Both the position numbers and the translations under genes were made by a program. The notes beneath the pieces were generated by a model. That model saw only the letters and a program-made list of their open reading frames with translations, ran no database searches and was not told the DNA's origin. A stretch of 64,000 bases of DNA from Primula veris (lineage: Eukaryota > Streptophyta > Magnoliopsida > Ericales > Primulaceae): positions 29,612,967 through 29,676,966 of the forward strand of contig OY821744.1 in assembly GCA_963682055.1 (NCBI GenBank). Direction: 5' to 3'. Shown piece by piece: positions 1 through 13,704 of this stretch (within the stretch, counting starts at the first letter, position 1; each line of letters begins with the position of its first letter).

Positions 1-17
1 AGAAAGTAAAATTAACG

Positions 18-2782
18 ATGACGTGTACTGTCGCCCTGTGCAGCTCGCCGGTGTTTTCGCCGTCGCGGGTTTTAGAAAACTCTCTCTCTACACCGCAACC
101 GCCGTCTCCGCTCCGCCTCCTTCGGCTAGCGAAGCCTCCTCCGACAGCAGTGGCGTCGCCGCCGAAGAGGAAACGGCCGGCGATGCTGGATATTCCGGTG
201 CCGGTGAATGGGTTTGGGATCGGGGATATGGTGGTGGGGAGGAGAGAGAGGGAGTTAGCGGAGGTGGATGAGGAGGGAGGGTATTCGGTGTATTGTAAGA
301 GGGGGAGGAGGGAGGTTATGGAGGATCGGTTTTCGGCCCAAGTTAATCTCCTGGGAGATTCCAAACAGGTACTAATATACATATAAATATAGATTCATAT
401 GTATATATGTGTGTAATTTGTTTGCTAAAGTATTTGTTGTGTAGGATGAGATGAATTTAGTGCGGACTTTGTTTTTGTTATTATTCGGCGTGTTGAAAAC
501 AATGATAAGGATTAAAAAAAATGTTATTTTTACTTAAATACATGGTAAAATAATCGGGTTATATATAATATATGTATGCAATTTGTTTGTTAAAGTGTTT
601 GTTGTGTAGGAGCAGGTGAATTCAATGTGGACTTTGTTTTTTTATTATTATTATTTGGGGTGTTGAAAGTAGTGTTTTACAAGGCGAAAACTTAGCTAAA
701 GCGTTTTTCACAGAGCTATGGTAAATGTGCGAAAAGTGGACTAACAAGCGAAAAGTGGCTGCTTTTAGTGGACTAACACGTGGAAAAGCAAGTTTTTTAA
801 GCTTTGAATTGAGCTTTTTTTACTAGGAAGCAAGTTTTTAGGTTGAAAAGGATAAAAACGCAGGAACTTTTATTAAAATACATGGTAAAAGATCCGTTTC
901 CTGCCAGCCTATTGATCTTGTTTACTTATTATGTTGATATAAGTATAGATTTTTTAAAACATACTAATGCAAAGACTTGAGGGTCGTTTGATGAATGTAT
1001 ATTGAGGTAGATCAAAGTTCTGCAACTGTATGTGTCAAATAGTCTCTTCGTATATGATCATCCTTTTATTTATATTTCTATGCCAACTAGGAGCAAGTAT
1101 TGTGGAAGAAGTGTTGGATCTTAGGCCTTGATCAAACCGTGCAATGGGGACCTGATATTGATACAATTGGGGAAAGTTCTAGTAGGAATTGATTGTTTTG
1201 GGGTCTTGTGTGCTAATGTATGCTTATTATTGCTTATAAGATGTAGTGAATTTGGTTAGAAGCTAATCTGCAATTAAAATATGGTTAAAAGCTAAAAGTT
1301 TGAATTATTTTAGATAAATCTTTATGTTTTCCGCATGCTCAATGAAGTCAACTTAATTGCTCAAAATCTGCAGCAAAGCAACCCCTAGTTTGTGTAGTTT
1401 TGGGTATGACAATCGAAACTAATAAGGGTAACTTACAATTTACTTAATACTAAAATAGAAGTGATACTTATAAATTAACATCGTTTGGTGTTCAGAACAT
1501 CGGTTTAATTAGGGAATATTAAATTGTTTATTGAGATTCATTTGAAACTAGCGAGGGATGATTGGATGTAAGCTGTAACTTTATTATATATACAAAGTAA
1601 GTATTTATAATAAAATGGTTCTGACAAACTTTGGTTATGATCTGCAGGCAATTTTTGGTGTTTTTGATGGTCATGGAGGTGTTAAAGCCGCTGAGTTTGC
1701 TGCGACAAACTTAAATAGGAACATTATAGAAGAAATTGAAAGAAAGGGAGATTGTGATAAATTAGAGGAGGCTATTAAGTCTGGTTATTTAAGAACAGAT
1801 AGTGAATTCTTAGCAGAAGATTCCCGTGGTGGAACTTGCAGCGTGACAGCACTGATAAAGGATCGCAACCTCATTGTTTCAAATGCTGGCGATTGTCGAG
1901 CGGTGATGAGCAGAGGAGGTGTCGCCGAAGCCCTCACCTCAGATCACCGACCCTCGAGAGAGGACGAAAAGGAACGGGTAGAAAACTTGGTAAGCAATTT
2001 GTGCCTGCTTGTAATTATAAGAAAACACCCTTTTTACAGTTTTTAGGAAAAATCACCATTAAATTATTTAGTATGAACTTAATTCCATCTACAAGGAAAA
2101 TTTACCATTTAGCTATTTATTCTGAACTTAATTCCATCTACAAGAAGAAACTTGTTTCTTATTTGGTGTATTACTTTTTCATGCACTTCAATGAAGGTTT
2201 TTGAATCGAAATGTATAATTTATCACTAAAAGTGAAGGAAACGTTCCCATTGAACAATGTAACTTTAATAGATATTGTAAAACTATTTATATTATGTGAT
2301 TCTAATCCTGTTGCCGTTTGATCTTGTAGGGTGGTTATGTGGATTTTTGTCGTGGCGTTTGGAGAATTCAGGGGTCTTTGGCCGTATCCCGAGGTATCGG
2401 AGATCGCCACCTAAAACAATGGGTAACCGCTGAGCCGGAAACTAAAATCCTCAAAATCGAACCAAATTTTGAGTTCTTAATCCTTGCTTCCGATGGATTA
2501 TGGGATAAGGTAAATACACTATTACAAACTCTTATTTTTTTTTACCATTACTCGATGTTAGGTGTTTATGAAGTTCTTTTGGTCATGGTAATCTAATTTA
2601 ATTTTGTTCCCTTTTTGCAGGTTAGCAATCAGGAAGCTGTAGATATAGCTCATCCTATGTGTGTAGCTGTTGAAAATCCCGATATGCTCTCGGCTTGTAA
2701 AAAGCTTGCAGCCCTTTCAGTCTCGAGAGGCTCCTGCGACGACGTAACTGTGATGTTAATACAATTGGGGCGTTTTTCTTGA
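18..2782 (+). CDS. AP2C: Protein phosphatase 2C, clade B (AP2C-type MAPK phosphatase)
   Basis: Mn/Mg-dependent Ser/Thr phosphatase expected to dephosphorylate MAP kinases. Exons are 18-368, 1648-1989, 2330-2509 and 2621-2782; all introns are GT-AG and phase 0. The protein is 344 aa. The start is the first ATG in the window, and the N-terminus ([16 protein letters not shown]) resembles AP2C proteins. Residues 50-59 ([10 protein letters not shown]) fit a MAPK docking motif: a basic cluster, then L-x-I. The PP2C core includes E102-D103, D124-[28 protein letters not shown]286-G-L-W-D and the metal-site D331-D332. The core looks intact and the length is close to relatives (about 380-400 aa) with a shorter N-terminal linker. 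The long first intron (1279 bp) carries a dispersed repeat. Family knowledge: AP2C1 acts on stress MAPKs in wound and defence signalling. The promoter lies outside the window. Confidence 0.93.
664..850. repeat. Dispersed AT-rich repeat in AP2C intron 1
   Basis: This stretch has motifs such as ACTTAGCTAAAGCG, GAGCTATG and AGCTTTGAATTGAGC. They reappear in reverse orientation in F2KP intron 14 around 50155-50345, so both are copies of one dispersed repeat family. No coding capacity is seen and the ends are not defined. Confidence 0.5.
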
Positions 2783-3111
2783 CGGTCTCATCATGTTTGT
2801 CTCATTATATTGGAGCATGTAATGCAGTTAGTTTGAGGGACAACAGATGGATAGATATGTTAGTTTGATTTTAGATGTATGGGGAAGAGTTTCACCATTC
2901 ATTGATTTTTATTTGCATATGGCAAATTGTTGCCAAAGTTCCTAAATTAGATTGGCTTAGAGTTCTGATGAACTTTTAGTACAGATACTTGTATGCAGTC
3001 TTCCTCCCCAACAATTGATTTTTGATTAACATTACTTAATAAGATGTATGACTTGTTGTAACTTGTTTTCATCTAATTATTTCCATCATTCTCTTCTCTT
3101 TATAATTACTA
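2783..3111 (+). other. AP2C 3' UTR and flank
   Basis: Non-coding AT-rich sequence after the AP2C stop codon, presumably the 3' UTR followed by spacer. Several AATAA-like stretches occur near 3035-3045, but no single polyadenylation signal stands out. Confidence 0.5.
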
Positions 3112-3345
3112 CTCACTCCGTCCCTAAATAAGTGTACCTTACAAAAATATATGTAAATTTTACCGATAATTTTTTCATATCTAGATTGTCGGGAAAAATA
3201 TTTTCAAAAGTTAATCACGTAGTTTATGGTTAGAATTATATGATGTAATTTACATTTTTTTTATTTCGAAAAATTTGATATGAAAAATTTAATGATTAAA
3301 ATTGCACGTATTTTTATAAGAGACATTTGTTTAGGACGGGACAAT
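3112..3345. mobile_element. Stowaway-like MITE, degenerate
   Basis: The left end reads CACTCCGTCCCTAAATAAG and the right end reads ATTTGTTTAGGACGGGAC, which are inverted matches. The termini and internal motifs (GTTAATCACGTAGTTTATGG) match the better preserved copy at 54263-54486. The usual TA duplication is not clean here, so the exact ends are uncertain. Confidence 0.7.
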
Positions 3346-6300
3346 TAATATACTTTTGATGCGCTTGTACTGTGATTTTAATTTAAATGTACAAAACTAG
3401 TTAATTTATTGTACAAAAAGTCAAAAGGACTTTCTTTCTTCACATTAGATGTTTTTCTTGAGTTATTCCAAACATGGTACGGTGATCAAGCCCTCTTCCG
3501 AATTTCTTGTGTTATTCAACTTGTTTTTATGTATCTCGACGATTCTCTTCCTTCTATAATTACACTGTTGAATGCCGATAAGTTTCAGAGGCTCTAATGT
3601 GATCTCAACTGAACTCTCTACGTAACTAGATATAAGCAGGACGAAACCTCACAATTTTCATAAAATAAATTTTTTTATTAGTGTTTTTTAAAATAATTTA
3701 CATAAATGTATTATATGAATCCCTTAAATATATTTTTTGGCAATCCCTTTCAAAATTATATATTGTTGTTGTAACAGCATAATATGAATTTTTATGTGCC
3801 GTTAATAGTATTAATTAAAAAATAAGTAACAAACAATTGAATACGTTATGACACCAACTTATATAACATATTGATTCGTGACACACATTTTTAGAAAAAT
3901 TAAACTATAATAATAATAAAAATAAAATAAAATAAAATAATAACAATAATAACATATAGTGGTGGTTAAAATATTATTTAAAATAGTTTTTGTTAGTTTT
4001 GTAGGCAAAGTCTCAATAATGAAATTGTGTAACATATTTAGTTATTCATTTATATCTATATAAAGTGAGTATATGTAAACTTGAGTATTTAATAGTTTTA
4101 TACATTTGTTTGTTCATATTTTTCATTTTAATAGCCCAGTTTCTTAATTTTACCTTTTTATACCTTCATTTTTTTTATAACTTTTCTTTTGGTACCAAAT
4201 TTTTCTTAATTTTTATTTATTTTACATTGATTTCTAATTTTTGGTCAATTTTCAAATGGTGAAACTTTCGACACATGACTGAACGTGACTTTATTGATGC
4301 AACTTTTTTTTTTAGAGTTTAAAAAAGATGTTAAATTGACAAAAAAGGAACAAAAAAGTAGAAACCGGATACATTTTTTTTTAAGAAACCGGGGTAAAAA
4401 AATTATAAAATTATGCTTTTCCAGTCTCTTTATAATTTAAAAAATATTAGGTGATTCTATTTTTACAAACCCGAGTTCCATATAAGTTCTTATATGAAAG
4501 TTAATAGTACTCGTTTTTCTTCACATTAGGTGTTTTTCTTGTATACAAACATGGTATGCTGAAGCTTTCCTCTGAGTTTCGATACAGTTTCTCAAGTCTT
4601 ACTTTTATATCATTTAATTTGGTTTTCCATTATGTTCTCATTCGGTTTCCTAGCTTAGTATTTTGAAACATTCCACAAGTCTGCAGCTCGCTAGTTTCCT
4701 ATCCTTTTCCAGTTTTCTTGTAATCATAGTTTACATATCTATTTGTGTAAAGGGAAACAGATATATAAACTGTTAGGTTCTAAATCCGACATTATATTGG
4801 AAAATATAATTTTATATATTCATAATAAACTCTCAATATACAGACATGTATTGTGTAATGATTAAGTTCAAGTTGTGCATTCAGTTGGAACCTCAGTTGC
4901 AACCGCCGTTGAAACTGAATATGCTGGACATATTTTGTAATATTCGGTCAAATATATTCTAAAAGAATCAAAACGTGTTGAACAAGTTTAGATGATTTGA
5001 AACCATCTCTGAATGACAAAAAGAATATATTGAAGATATTTTGTTATTATAATAGATACGAAGACTCTTTATTAAGAAAACATAAAAAAAAAAAAAAAGG
5101 AAAGATTATTTGAATATATATTAAAAATAATTAAATTAAAAATCTGTATAATTTCGAATTAAATAAGATCTGGTTTGTTAGAAGACAAATACTAATTAAC
5201 TAGAAAATATATATCTGAAGATCTACAAGTTTGGTAAGAAAAGAAGATAAAGAAAATAATTTATTTAATGATCAAGTTAGTATCTTTTGTAAATGCTATA
5301 TATAAAACATATTAGTCTTTAGTATTTTGTGTGTTGCAACTGAAAACACGTAACTACACTCGAAAATTCGGACATATGTTTTTTCATAAACTATAGCATG
5401 GTACTTTTGAAAATGTCAAATGCATTATGGAATAGAATTTGTGCATTAAGTTTATCTTATAACTTCTATAGTTTTATAGTTCAATGATTTTTGAGTGTGC
5501 AGTGCCACAGCAGACTCCATATTGTGATCATCGATGTGGTGGACAACTTCCATAAACGATGGTATTCCGTGGAATGATTAAAACTACGGTACCAATTAGT
5601 TGTACACTCTTACGGACACGTTTTGCACGTGAAATTCTAAAATATTAATAAAATTTTAGCAAATTTTAAATTTTTGCAGGATATTGATGTTAAATTTTCA
5701 TCTGACCAGTTCTATAAGATTTGTGCGCTATGCCGCTTCTTATGTTATACTTTGTCTCAACTTTTTGTGTGGATTATAATTTAGCTGAAAGGAAACACTA
5801 ATTCATCTACATGATGGACTTCCGAAATTATGAACGTTTTATAATCAAGTGCGACAAACTAATATGACATTTTAAATTGCCAAAGCAAAGTGTTTGACTG
5901 TCTCAACCTAAAATATAAAGTTGAACTATTCCCAAAGACATGCTTACAAGAATATTTTAATTCTAATATTTTGTTATTAACTCCATAGTGTTTCCCGTTG
6001 GCGTCCTTTTCACAAAATGTAGATGATATGAAAACAATGACCGAATCTTTATATGTGAATTAACAATGACCGAATTTTTATATGTGAATTAACAAAGACC
6101 ATGTCCTAAACAATTTTATATTATCATAACATTCTTGAACGTAGTACAACACAAAATAAACAGACATGTTTCCCCTTTTAGAAAAAAACGTTTGTTGTAT
6201 TGTGACTATAGACTTGTTCAACAAGTGATAAATGTCTTGGTCCAGAAAGATCATCATGAGGAATATTCGTGAGACTTATATCTATAAAATAATATTGATT
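3346..6300. other. AT-rich spacer without a gene
   Basis: No open frame with a recognisable domain. An AAATA-type microsatellite lies near 3916-3942. A fragment related to a hAT-like element of F2KP intron 1 is listed separately. The rest looks like old, decayed repeat sequence. Confidence 0.6.
4070..4450 (-). repeat. Fragment of the hAT-like family found in F2KP intron 1
   Basis: The reverse complement of about 4090-4290 matches 41080-41330. Both contain CAGTCATGTGTCGAAAGTTTC followed by AAAATTGAC and a run of AT-rich sequence ending in ACCTT-type motifs. This is a second, end-less copy of that element. Confidence 0.55.
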
Positions 6301-6460
6301 TAGTGAGAGTTAAAAGCCATCACAAATTTATCACTGATTCGAAAATTTGTCATAAATTGATTATGCTGTCACTAATCCGTTACAAAAATCGCGGTTCATA
6401 AACTTCTCACTAAAAAAGTCGTCACTATTCTCGTAACTATTTAGACATATTGATCTATGG
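6301..6460. repeat. CACTA-like subterminal repeat fragment
   Basis: Begins with GTGAGAGTTAAAAGCCATCAC and carries repeated GTCAC/TCAC motifs. It is clearly related to 13500-13670, which ends in a CACTA-type terminus. No terminus is seen here, so it is probably a decayed copy. Confidence 0.5.
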
Positions 6461-8572
6461 TGTTTGTATCGATATTTTGGGTGACGTGATACACTAAAAT
6501 TACATTTGTACATTAGTGTTTTGAAAATGTCGCAATGCCCATGCATTGAATTGGCAAATCTAAGATGCCAGGAATTTTCAGTTGTAGAATGCTGAATTGG
6601 CAATTTTTAATAGGGAGGTAAATGTTTTAATGTCATTGGATTGTTCCAAGATAAATATATAAGCCATATTTGTTTTTCATTAGTTAGTTTAATAATGAGG
6701 GAAACATGACTACATGGTAAATCGATTGATGTTTACGCCCTTTGAAAAGAGTAAGGCGTCATGATTCAGACTTAAATGCATGAAATAATACCTGTCATAT
6801 ATTTTGATTGTTTTTAGAGAAAATAATTTTGTCATTATACATTTTTCTTAAAGTATAATCGAGTCCTTCGGACCTGGTTTAAAGTTTAAGCTTAAATATT
6901 TAGCTATAAGACGTGTCAAGCTCGTTAAAAACTTAAGGAAATCTACTTTATTTATTTGCATTAAAAATACACACATACCACATGGATTTTAATGTAAACA
7001 GTGGAGTTGCTTACATGCCAAAGATACATGTACACATGGTTGTATTTTAATGTAGCCAGTGAAGTTTGCTTGATCAAATTGTGAATGTAATACGATTATA
7101 GGTAATAGATTTAAGTAAAAATTGTTTTCAAACTTGAAAAGACTACAAATACATCACAACCGAGGCAAGAACTCTTACTTATTTAACATCAAAATCTCGT
7201 TCCTTATGAAACGTCGACATAAATGATATCAAATATCGTTCCAACGCCGAATTCACCTATAGCTTGTTGCTGATATCGTATATATATCAACAACAACAAC
7301 AATCTCCCAAGAACTTTTATTATCTGCGGTTGTTAGGCCTCGTAGTTTGGTGATCAAGACGCTGCAGCGGCTGTTCCTAAAGGGCCAAGGGCTGAATACT
7401 TTCATAAGCTTTTCTTTGAATTTGTGCAAAAACATAATTTTGAAATACTAATGGACTTTCTGCGAACAATGGGACCTTCGATTATTCTTTTCTTCCTACT
7501 TTATAAAAGAATTAAGAAATCGGCTATTTCACACTAAATATTGGGCTTGAATTTTGTTGGAGAAAATGTCATTTGGGCTATAATACAGCTATATGGAGTT
7601 CCTATGCTTTAACTTTTGAGTCATTTCTACAAAAGAGATGGTCTGATATGCTCATTGTTATGAGTTTGACACAGAAAATAGATAAAAATATGTAAAACAT
7701 TGAAGGATCCAAGAATTTGCAAGGATATATGCATGGAGCAAATTAACAATTGTTACTTTTTAGAAATCTAACATACTACATCTGTTACGGCTAAATAATT
7801 TGATACGATCACTATTTCGACACTCGCCCACACACTCCTTATGAGATGTGTGAGGACAAAAACATAAAATACATACCAGAAGACATTCTTCGGATTTCGC
7901 CTATCGGAATAGTAACAAATAACTGAGTGTATATCTACCAACTGACTATGTATATGAGTATATCTATTATCTATATCCGACTTTGAACTCCATATACTCT
8001 ATGCCCCACCATGAAAATCCACCCCAGCCGCTACACAATGGTCCATACAGAAGCTTCAACCGACAGATTCAGTTGCCTTTGGGTAGCCATCTCAATGTTT
8101 CTAATTGAACTCAAATCCACTTTTGGTTTTTCCGTATTAAAGACAGAAAATTTACTTGTTGACGGCCGATGTGAATTTTGCATCATAGACAAATACCATC
8201 TTGGCTGTTACAGTATTTAAATAGAATTTTCAATATATTTGTATTGGAAACGAAAACTGTACACTTTTGAGAGTATTCCGAGAGGTATGCCATATTTACA
8301 CTCCCATGTTTACAAACATGAAGAAAAATAAATGTTGCATAGTTATTAGTTTACTAATTAGTGTTTTAAAATTTAAAAACTTGCTTTCAACAATTTTTGG
8401 CTTATTTAATTTTGTGAAGACGTGATTATGACACTGAAACTAGAGATGCACATAGCATTTCTTTACCTCTTCATTCTTTGAGGAGGCAAACGAATACTCG
8501 CTTCTTTTTTGATAAAATTTATTAGTACTCCTTTGTTTACTGCTAAATGGATTAAATGCTTGAACTTCCAAT
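6461..8572. other. Spacer without a gene
   Basis: Only short, patternless open frames. Nothing with family resemblance was found on either strand. Confidence 0.55.
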
Positions 8573-8817
8573 TCCCACATCTACGCCGGGTTCGATCTGG
8601 TTCGGTTCGGTTTTTAGCAAAACCGAAACCGAATATGAGCATATTTTTCGCTTCGTTTTTTTTTCGGTTTCGGTTTTTTTATTTTTTGGACCGAACCGGA
8701 CCGGTTTTTTTCACTCCAGTTTCGGTTTTTTTGGTTTTTTTCGGTTTCGGTCTTTTTCGGTTCGGCTATCGGTCTGGTTCGGTTTTTCCGGTTTTTGGCC
8801 CAGCCCTCCCACATCTA
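8573..8817 (+). mobile_element. CGGTT-rich short element with 11-bp duplicated flanks
   Basis: The repeat TCCCACATCTA flanks the element at 8573-8583 and 8807-8817, so the insert is 8584-8806. The insert starts with GCCGGGTTCGATCTGG and is built of CGGTTC and CGGTTT runs. The reverse complement of 16875-17240 shares its start and the block AAAACCGAAACCGAA. A long target-site duplication of this kind suggests retroposition, but there is no poly(A) tail. The class is unknown. Confidence 0.6.
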
Positions 8818-9028
8818 TCACAGTTTTCTCTGAAGGGGAAAAACAAAAGCAAAATGAAATTTCATGCTATATCATAACTTTGTATATATTTTTCTCCAAC
8901 ATAACTCTTTTCTAAGACTGAGTATTTTTCTTCTTCTAAATTATCAATTTCATACCTATCTTGCTGTTCATCTATTTGGCTAACACACATGTCTATTCAC
9001 ATCATATGCATATTTTAGCTGCATGAAC

Positions 9029-9510
9029 AAGGGGTGCAAACGATTCGAATTGGAGTGGATTAGCCTAAATCCTATATATACCAAACCACTGTGTAACGAA
9101 GTAAAAAATTTAGAACCGAAACAAACCATTTAACTTTACAATCCGAATTAAATCAAACCGACTGTTTGGTTTGGTTTGAATTTGTGGATCAACGGTTTGG
9201 ATTGGATTCGGAATGAACTCAAAGTCTATAAAAATTTATTTTGACGGAAGTTAAAGCAACAGGCTGCAAAAAAACAAAACCATTAATTACAATGCGATAT
9301 ATAACTAATAGTTTGGTTCATATATAACAATTCTAGTATTCATTTTTCTTTTTCCTTAATCTAGAACGGATTATCAACGGATTATATGGATTTAACGGTT
9401 CCAATTCTGTGGGTTTGAATTCAAAACCAAACCAATAATCGAGATCAAGCTAATGGATCGGTTTGGATTCATGGGTTATCGGATTACAGAACCCTATTTT
9501 TTACCTTATC
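9029..9510. repeat. AGGGGTGCAAACGA / GGTTTGGATT-type repeat
   Basis: Starts near AAGGGGTGCAAACGATTCG and contains many GGTTTGGATTNGG-type motifs in both orientations, ending near a GGTTATCGGATTAC motif. It resembles the common class of plant elements ending in (T)AGGGGTG. The exact ends and class are not settled. Confidence 0.45.
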
Positions 9511-10700
9511 TATCTCAAATAAACCACTTTATCCTGATTAAATGCAAACACCTGAATTATTCATGAATAAGTTAACTGACAAACAAATTACTATCAGTTA
9601 ACCGGGAACACTAATTAATTAAGAGTACATTCAACACTCGAAAGGAATAGTTGTGGAAAATTCTCTAACCAATTTCCAGAATTCCTTATAATCACAAAGA
9701 TTTAATCAGTCTATGTTATACGAATTTTCAATCATTTATTTCCATTCATTCAAATTTCAAACCATATATGAATTTACAAACATGACGTGATAGTTCTATA
9801 ATTCATTGAACATGAATGAGACCGAATTTAATCAGTTGAGGTTTATTAGGTTCACGAGGGTTGTGTTTGGCGACCAAAATAACCAAATATGTCCCCTTTT
9901 TCTCTAACCATTTAACGACAGTCTCCCCAATTAAAGTTTCACTTTCTTAAACTATTTAACCAAGTATTCTTTGGCAAGTTATAAAGTTCACCAAATTAAC
10001 ATAAGTTATAAAGTTCACCAAATTAACCAAGTATGAACTCTTATGAGAAAATGATGAAAAATTACATTTAAAATTAAGTGATAGTTAATTATTAAAAATC
10101 CAAACCCTAAAACATTTCTAAAAATTATGACATATTCTACATGATACTATTACATATGTTTCATGATGTTATTTTTTTTTACGTTTTCTTTTTAACTTTG
10201 ATAATACATGATACTAAATTGTATGCACCAAATCTTAAATAAAACTTGAGAATCCGGTAATTTAGAAATTAAGTACGTTTTTTTCATGTATATTAGGAGT
10301 ACAATGAAGATCGTCAATTCTATCATATTGTAAGAACTATCATGGAATTCATCTCCTCCCCAGATTTTGTGAATTGGTAATAATCTAAGGGACATCTCAT
10401 AAAGGAGAAAAAACGTGTTAGTACACCAAACTATATTGATGTTAACAATTTAAATACTCACATTTTATTTTATTTTTAATTTGAGTACCATACTATAATA
10501 AACTGTCCAATTTAGATATACTTGTTTAAATTAATCAAAAAATCATGTCACGTGACATCATATACTTAATAAACTTGAATATGTAATTTTATCATAACGC
10601 ATTTACAGTGAATAAAAGGTTCTAATGACTATTACCATAAACAAAGTGTCATGAAATTGCAATCGCCCTCATGCGGTCAATTCAATAAAGCCAATATTAT
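9511..10700. other. Spacer without a gene
   Basis: AT-rich sequence. A short near-direct repeat (AAGTTATAAAGTTCACCAAATTAAC) occurs twice around 9975-10025. Nothing else is recognisable. Confidence 0.5.
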
Positions 10701-11347
10701 TAGATGTGATATCGGTTCGTTATCGATTTTTTAACTGCATATCGATACCGTACCAAACTAGTTTGGTTTGAGAATTTTTATACCATTACCAAACCAAAAA
10801 ATTCGGTATACCGAACTTTTGGTATACCAAACTATTCGGTTGGTTCGGTTCAGTTTCGTTTTTATATCAAACTTTAGAGTTTACAAGTGGTGATAGAAAA
10901 ATTATGCCTATTGAGAAAAAAAACATAGTATAATGTTTTAAAAGTAGTAGATTAAAAATATATATTTATTTATATTGTTGTTACATTTCTTGTTTATTTG
11001 CATAAAAGAGTAAACAATACTAGACATTTCTAATAAATGTTATAAATAAAAGAAAATGTTATAAGTATCTAACAGAAAAAGTAATATAATTATATTATAA
11101 CAATATTAATAATTAAGTGTATATATGTCTTTTAACTTATTAGTCTATATAGTATATTTTAATATTTCGGTTTAAATCGGTACCATACCGAACTCACTAA
11201 ACGAATAACGAAACCGAACCGATTTTCAAACATCGGATCGGTTGTACCGTACCGTAATGTCGGTATACCAAACTTTTGATACCGACTTGATTGGTTCGGT
11301 TCGAAAAACGGTCGGTTGATACAAATCGGTACAAAAAGCTCACCCCT
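10701..11347. repeat. GGTATACCGAAC / CGGTT-type repeat element
   Basis: The two ends carry inverted, related motif clusters (TTCGGTATACCGAAC on the left, CGGTATACCAAACTTTTG on the right) around an AT-rich middle. The right end reads GCTCACCCCTAA, a terminus often seen in plant non-autonomous elements. The left terminus is not clear. Confidence 0.45.
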
Positions 11348-12261
11348 AAAAATTATATTTCGTTCTAATTAAGAATATCCAAATTATATGTTTAAACCAT
11401 TCAATTAGATCCATAACTCACCAGTATAATGTTTTACTAAATTATTTTACTCACCATACTAAGCCTTTCTTGATAATACACAAAATACTTTTAATAAGGA
11501 AATAAAGATACGTACTCACCATTGTATATTAGACTTGTTTATATTATTTTCCGTTATGTCATAACCAGTATACTACTTTCTTATCCAACACACACTAACA
11601 CTTTTTTCTCGCCATAGGTTATAAATATATTTTTCTTATCAAACACACAAACACTTGTTTTGGTTACCATAATTTTCCAATCTAACATCTTGATTTTGCT
11701 AGTTGTTTTCTTATGGAAAAGATCCTAATCTTGATTTTTATACGGATGCATAATCAGATTAATTATAAGCTATTGTGAGAGTGGATAATAATTTGGATTT
11801 GTGTGACAACTTATTATCAAACTTGCTCAGATGGGTTGTTTCTTGGTTTAATTATAACTTTGCCCGATCCACCCAACCACACACATGACTACATGTTATC
11901 ACCTTCACTACGTTATACACTTATTTATACTCCATTTTTTTTTATATCATTATAACTATACCATACATAACTACAAACATAAGTTATTCTCAACTTGCAA
12001 ACACCCATATTATCTCGCATGTCTTTTTCGTATCTTATTTTTGAAAGGCGACGTTCTTTACCAAAGATCAATCTATCGTACTACGTAGCAATTCGACATG
12101 GATGAGATTAACATATTAAAGTTTATGTGGAGAACTTTATTTACTCTTATAATCTTCTATAGTCTTCTTTGAAAATATTCTCCATTTTCATCCATCTTAG
12201 AAACTACTTGTATTTATGTAAACTGTGAAATTCACATAACCATGAAATGTAGTTCTATCAC

Positions 12262-12353
12262 TGGAAGAAAATGTCGGGATAGCTAACGACACTCGATTTA
12301 TCAATAATTTTCAAAAAAATGATTGTTGCTATTCTGACATTTTCTTACAATGC
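12262..12353. mobile_element. Miniature CACTA-like fold-back
   Basis: The left end CACTGGAAGAAAATGTCGG is an inverted match to the right end CTGACATTTTCTTACAATG, giving about 19-bp inverted repeats around a roughly 55-bp centre. The CACT(N)GAAGAAAA style is that of CACTA termini. No target-site duplication was confirmed. Confidence 0.5.
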
Positions 12354-12683
12354 ATAATATATTTACATCGTCCGATTCATTTTGTCATACCTGTAGTTTT
12401 ATTTGAGTACAAAGACAACATGTCATCTTTTATCAAAAGAAAGGACGGGGCATTAGACCATGCAAAGCGCTCTAAAGATACCCATGCCATTCGCTTTACA
12501 GAATAAGCAAAATTACTTGAGCAAATGATATAAAAAAAAATTGCTGTTTTTTTTTCCGGGGGTTGTTTAGTTATTTGGGGAATCAAATTATTGAATTTTA
12601 GAGTTCACTTCCGCCTCTAAAATTACCATATTAACCATTAAATTAGATATTAATGGTTTAAAGGTTAATGTATAAAAACTATA

Positions 12684-12843
12684 ATTACAAGAAAATGTTA
12701 GGATACCAATAGTCAATATTTTCAAAACTGTTGATGAAGAGAGCATCGCTGAATTTTAGCGACAGTTTAACAATATTATTGGTTGTTATTAACAGTTTTC
12801 AAAAATTTATTATTATTCTATCTCTGACATTTTATTGTAGCGT
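12684..12843. mobile_element. Second CACTA-like fold-back
   Basis: The left end TTACAAGAAAATGTTAGGA is an inverted match to the right end CTGACATTTTATTGTAGCG. The termini resemble those of the element at 12262-12353. It is short, with no coding capacity. Confidence 0.45.
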
Positions 12844-13494
12844 ATATAAAACTAATTTCATTCATTGGATGATAAACTTGTGGTTTCAGCTACTCATTCT
12901 ACTCTTGTTGTTTGTGTTTGTGGGTGATGTAGTTCAAAGAAAAGTTGTTTTCACTTTTTTATTTTGCTTTTGTGTTATTCGGTTAGTCTCCAATTCGAAT
13001 AAAAGTGAATCCATCTTTTATGTATATTGTATTTTCTTTAGGTTGCATCAAGACGTTTCCGGACAGCTAGACTGATCCACAAGCAGAGAATTAACTAAGT
13101 AAAGACAGTCGAAACCTGTTGGCCGAAGGAGAACTAGGTCGATCGGTATCCAAAATCATAGACTACTAAAGTACTCCAGAAATAAAAGTCTCGTATATAC
13201 TATATAATATATAGTATACTAAAGTTCACAGTTTTACAGTTTACCGAGTCACTGGCATTGACCAGATTATTTGGTATATTAGAAAGTACTACCAAAAGTG
13301 GAATCATTAGTTCATCATAGAGTGCCTACATTTTCAGAGAATACCATTTACATAATTTATATCAAATTATGGAAAATTCAACTTGTGAGTTATTGTATAC
13401 CAGAAAACTCTTTTTTTTTTTTTTTCTCTCTCTGGTCATTTATACCATCTCCGGCTTTAAAATCCAACTAGAGTTAGCATTACAAAATAATATT

Positions 13495-13670
13495 TGATTT
13501 ACTGAGAGTTAAAAGCTGTCACAAGGCTGTCACTATTTTAAAAAGTTGTCACAAATCTGTCGCAAATTGACTAAACTGTCATAAAGTCGTCACAAAAACC
13601 GTCGTTAATAAGCTCGTAACAAAAAATACCATCACTAATCCCGTCGCTATTTGAGTATTTTTTTGTAGTG
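13495..13670. mobile_element. CACTA element terminus with subterminal repeats
   Basis: Ends in TTTTTTTGTAGTG, the reverse complement of a CACTAC terminus. It is preceded by many GTCAC/GTCGC direct and inverted motifs, typical of CACTA subterminal regions. It is homologous to 6301-6460. The other terminus and a transposase are not seen. Confidence 0.55.
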
Positions 13671-13704
13671 TAGGTACCACGGCTAATTTAGTTTTTTTTT
13701 TTTC

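Noticed and set aside
8584..8600. tRNA gene suggested by the B-box-like GGTTCGATC
   Set aside because: There is no acceptor stem, A box or cloverleaf at the right spacing. The motif sits at the edge of a repeat.
8509..8915. Overlapping open frames of about 120 codons in the CGGTT-rich element (also 16795-17268)
   Set aside because: They are the low-complexity repeat read in several frames on both strands, with no domain and no stable composition.
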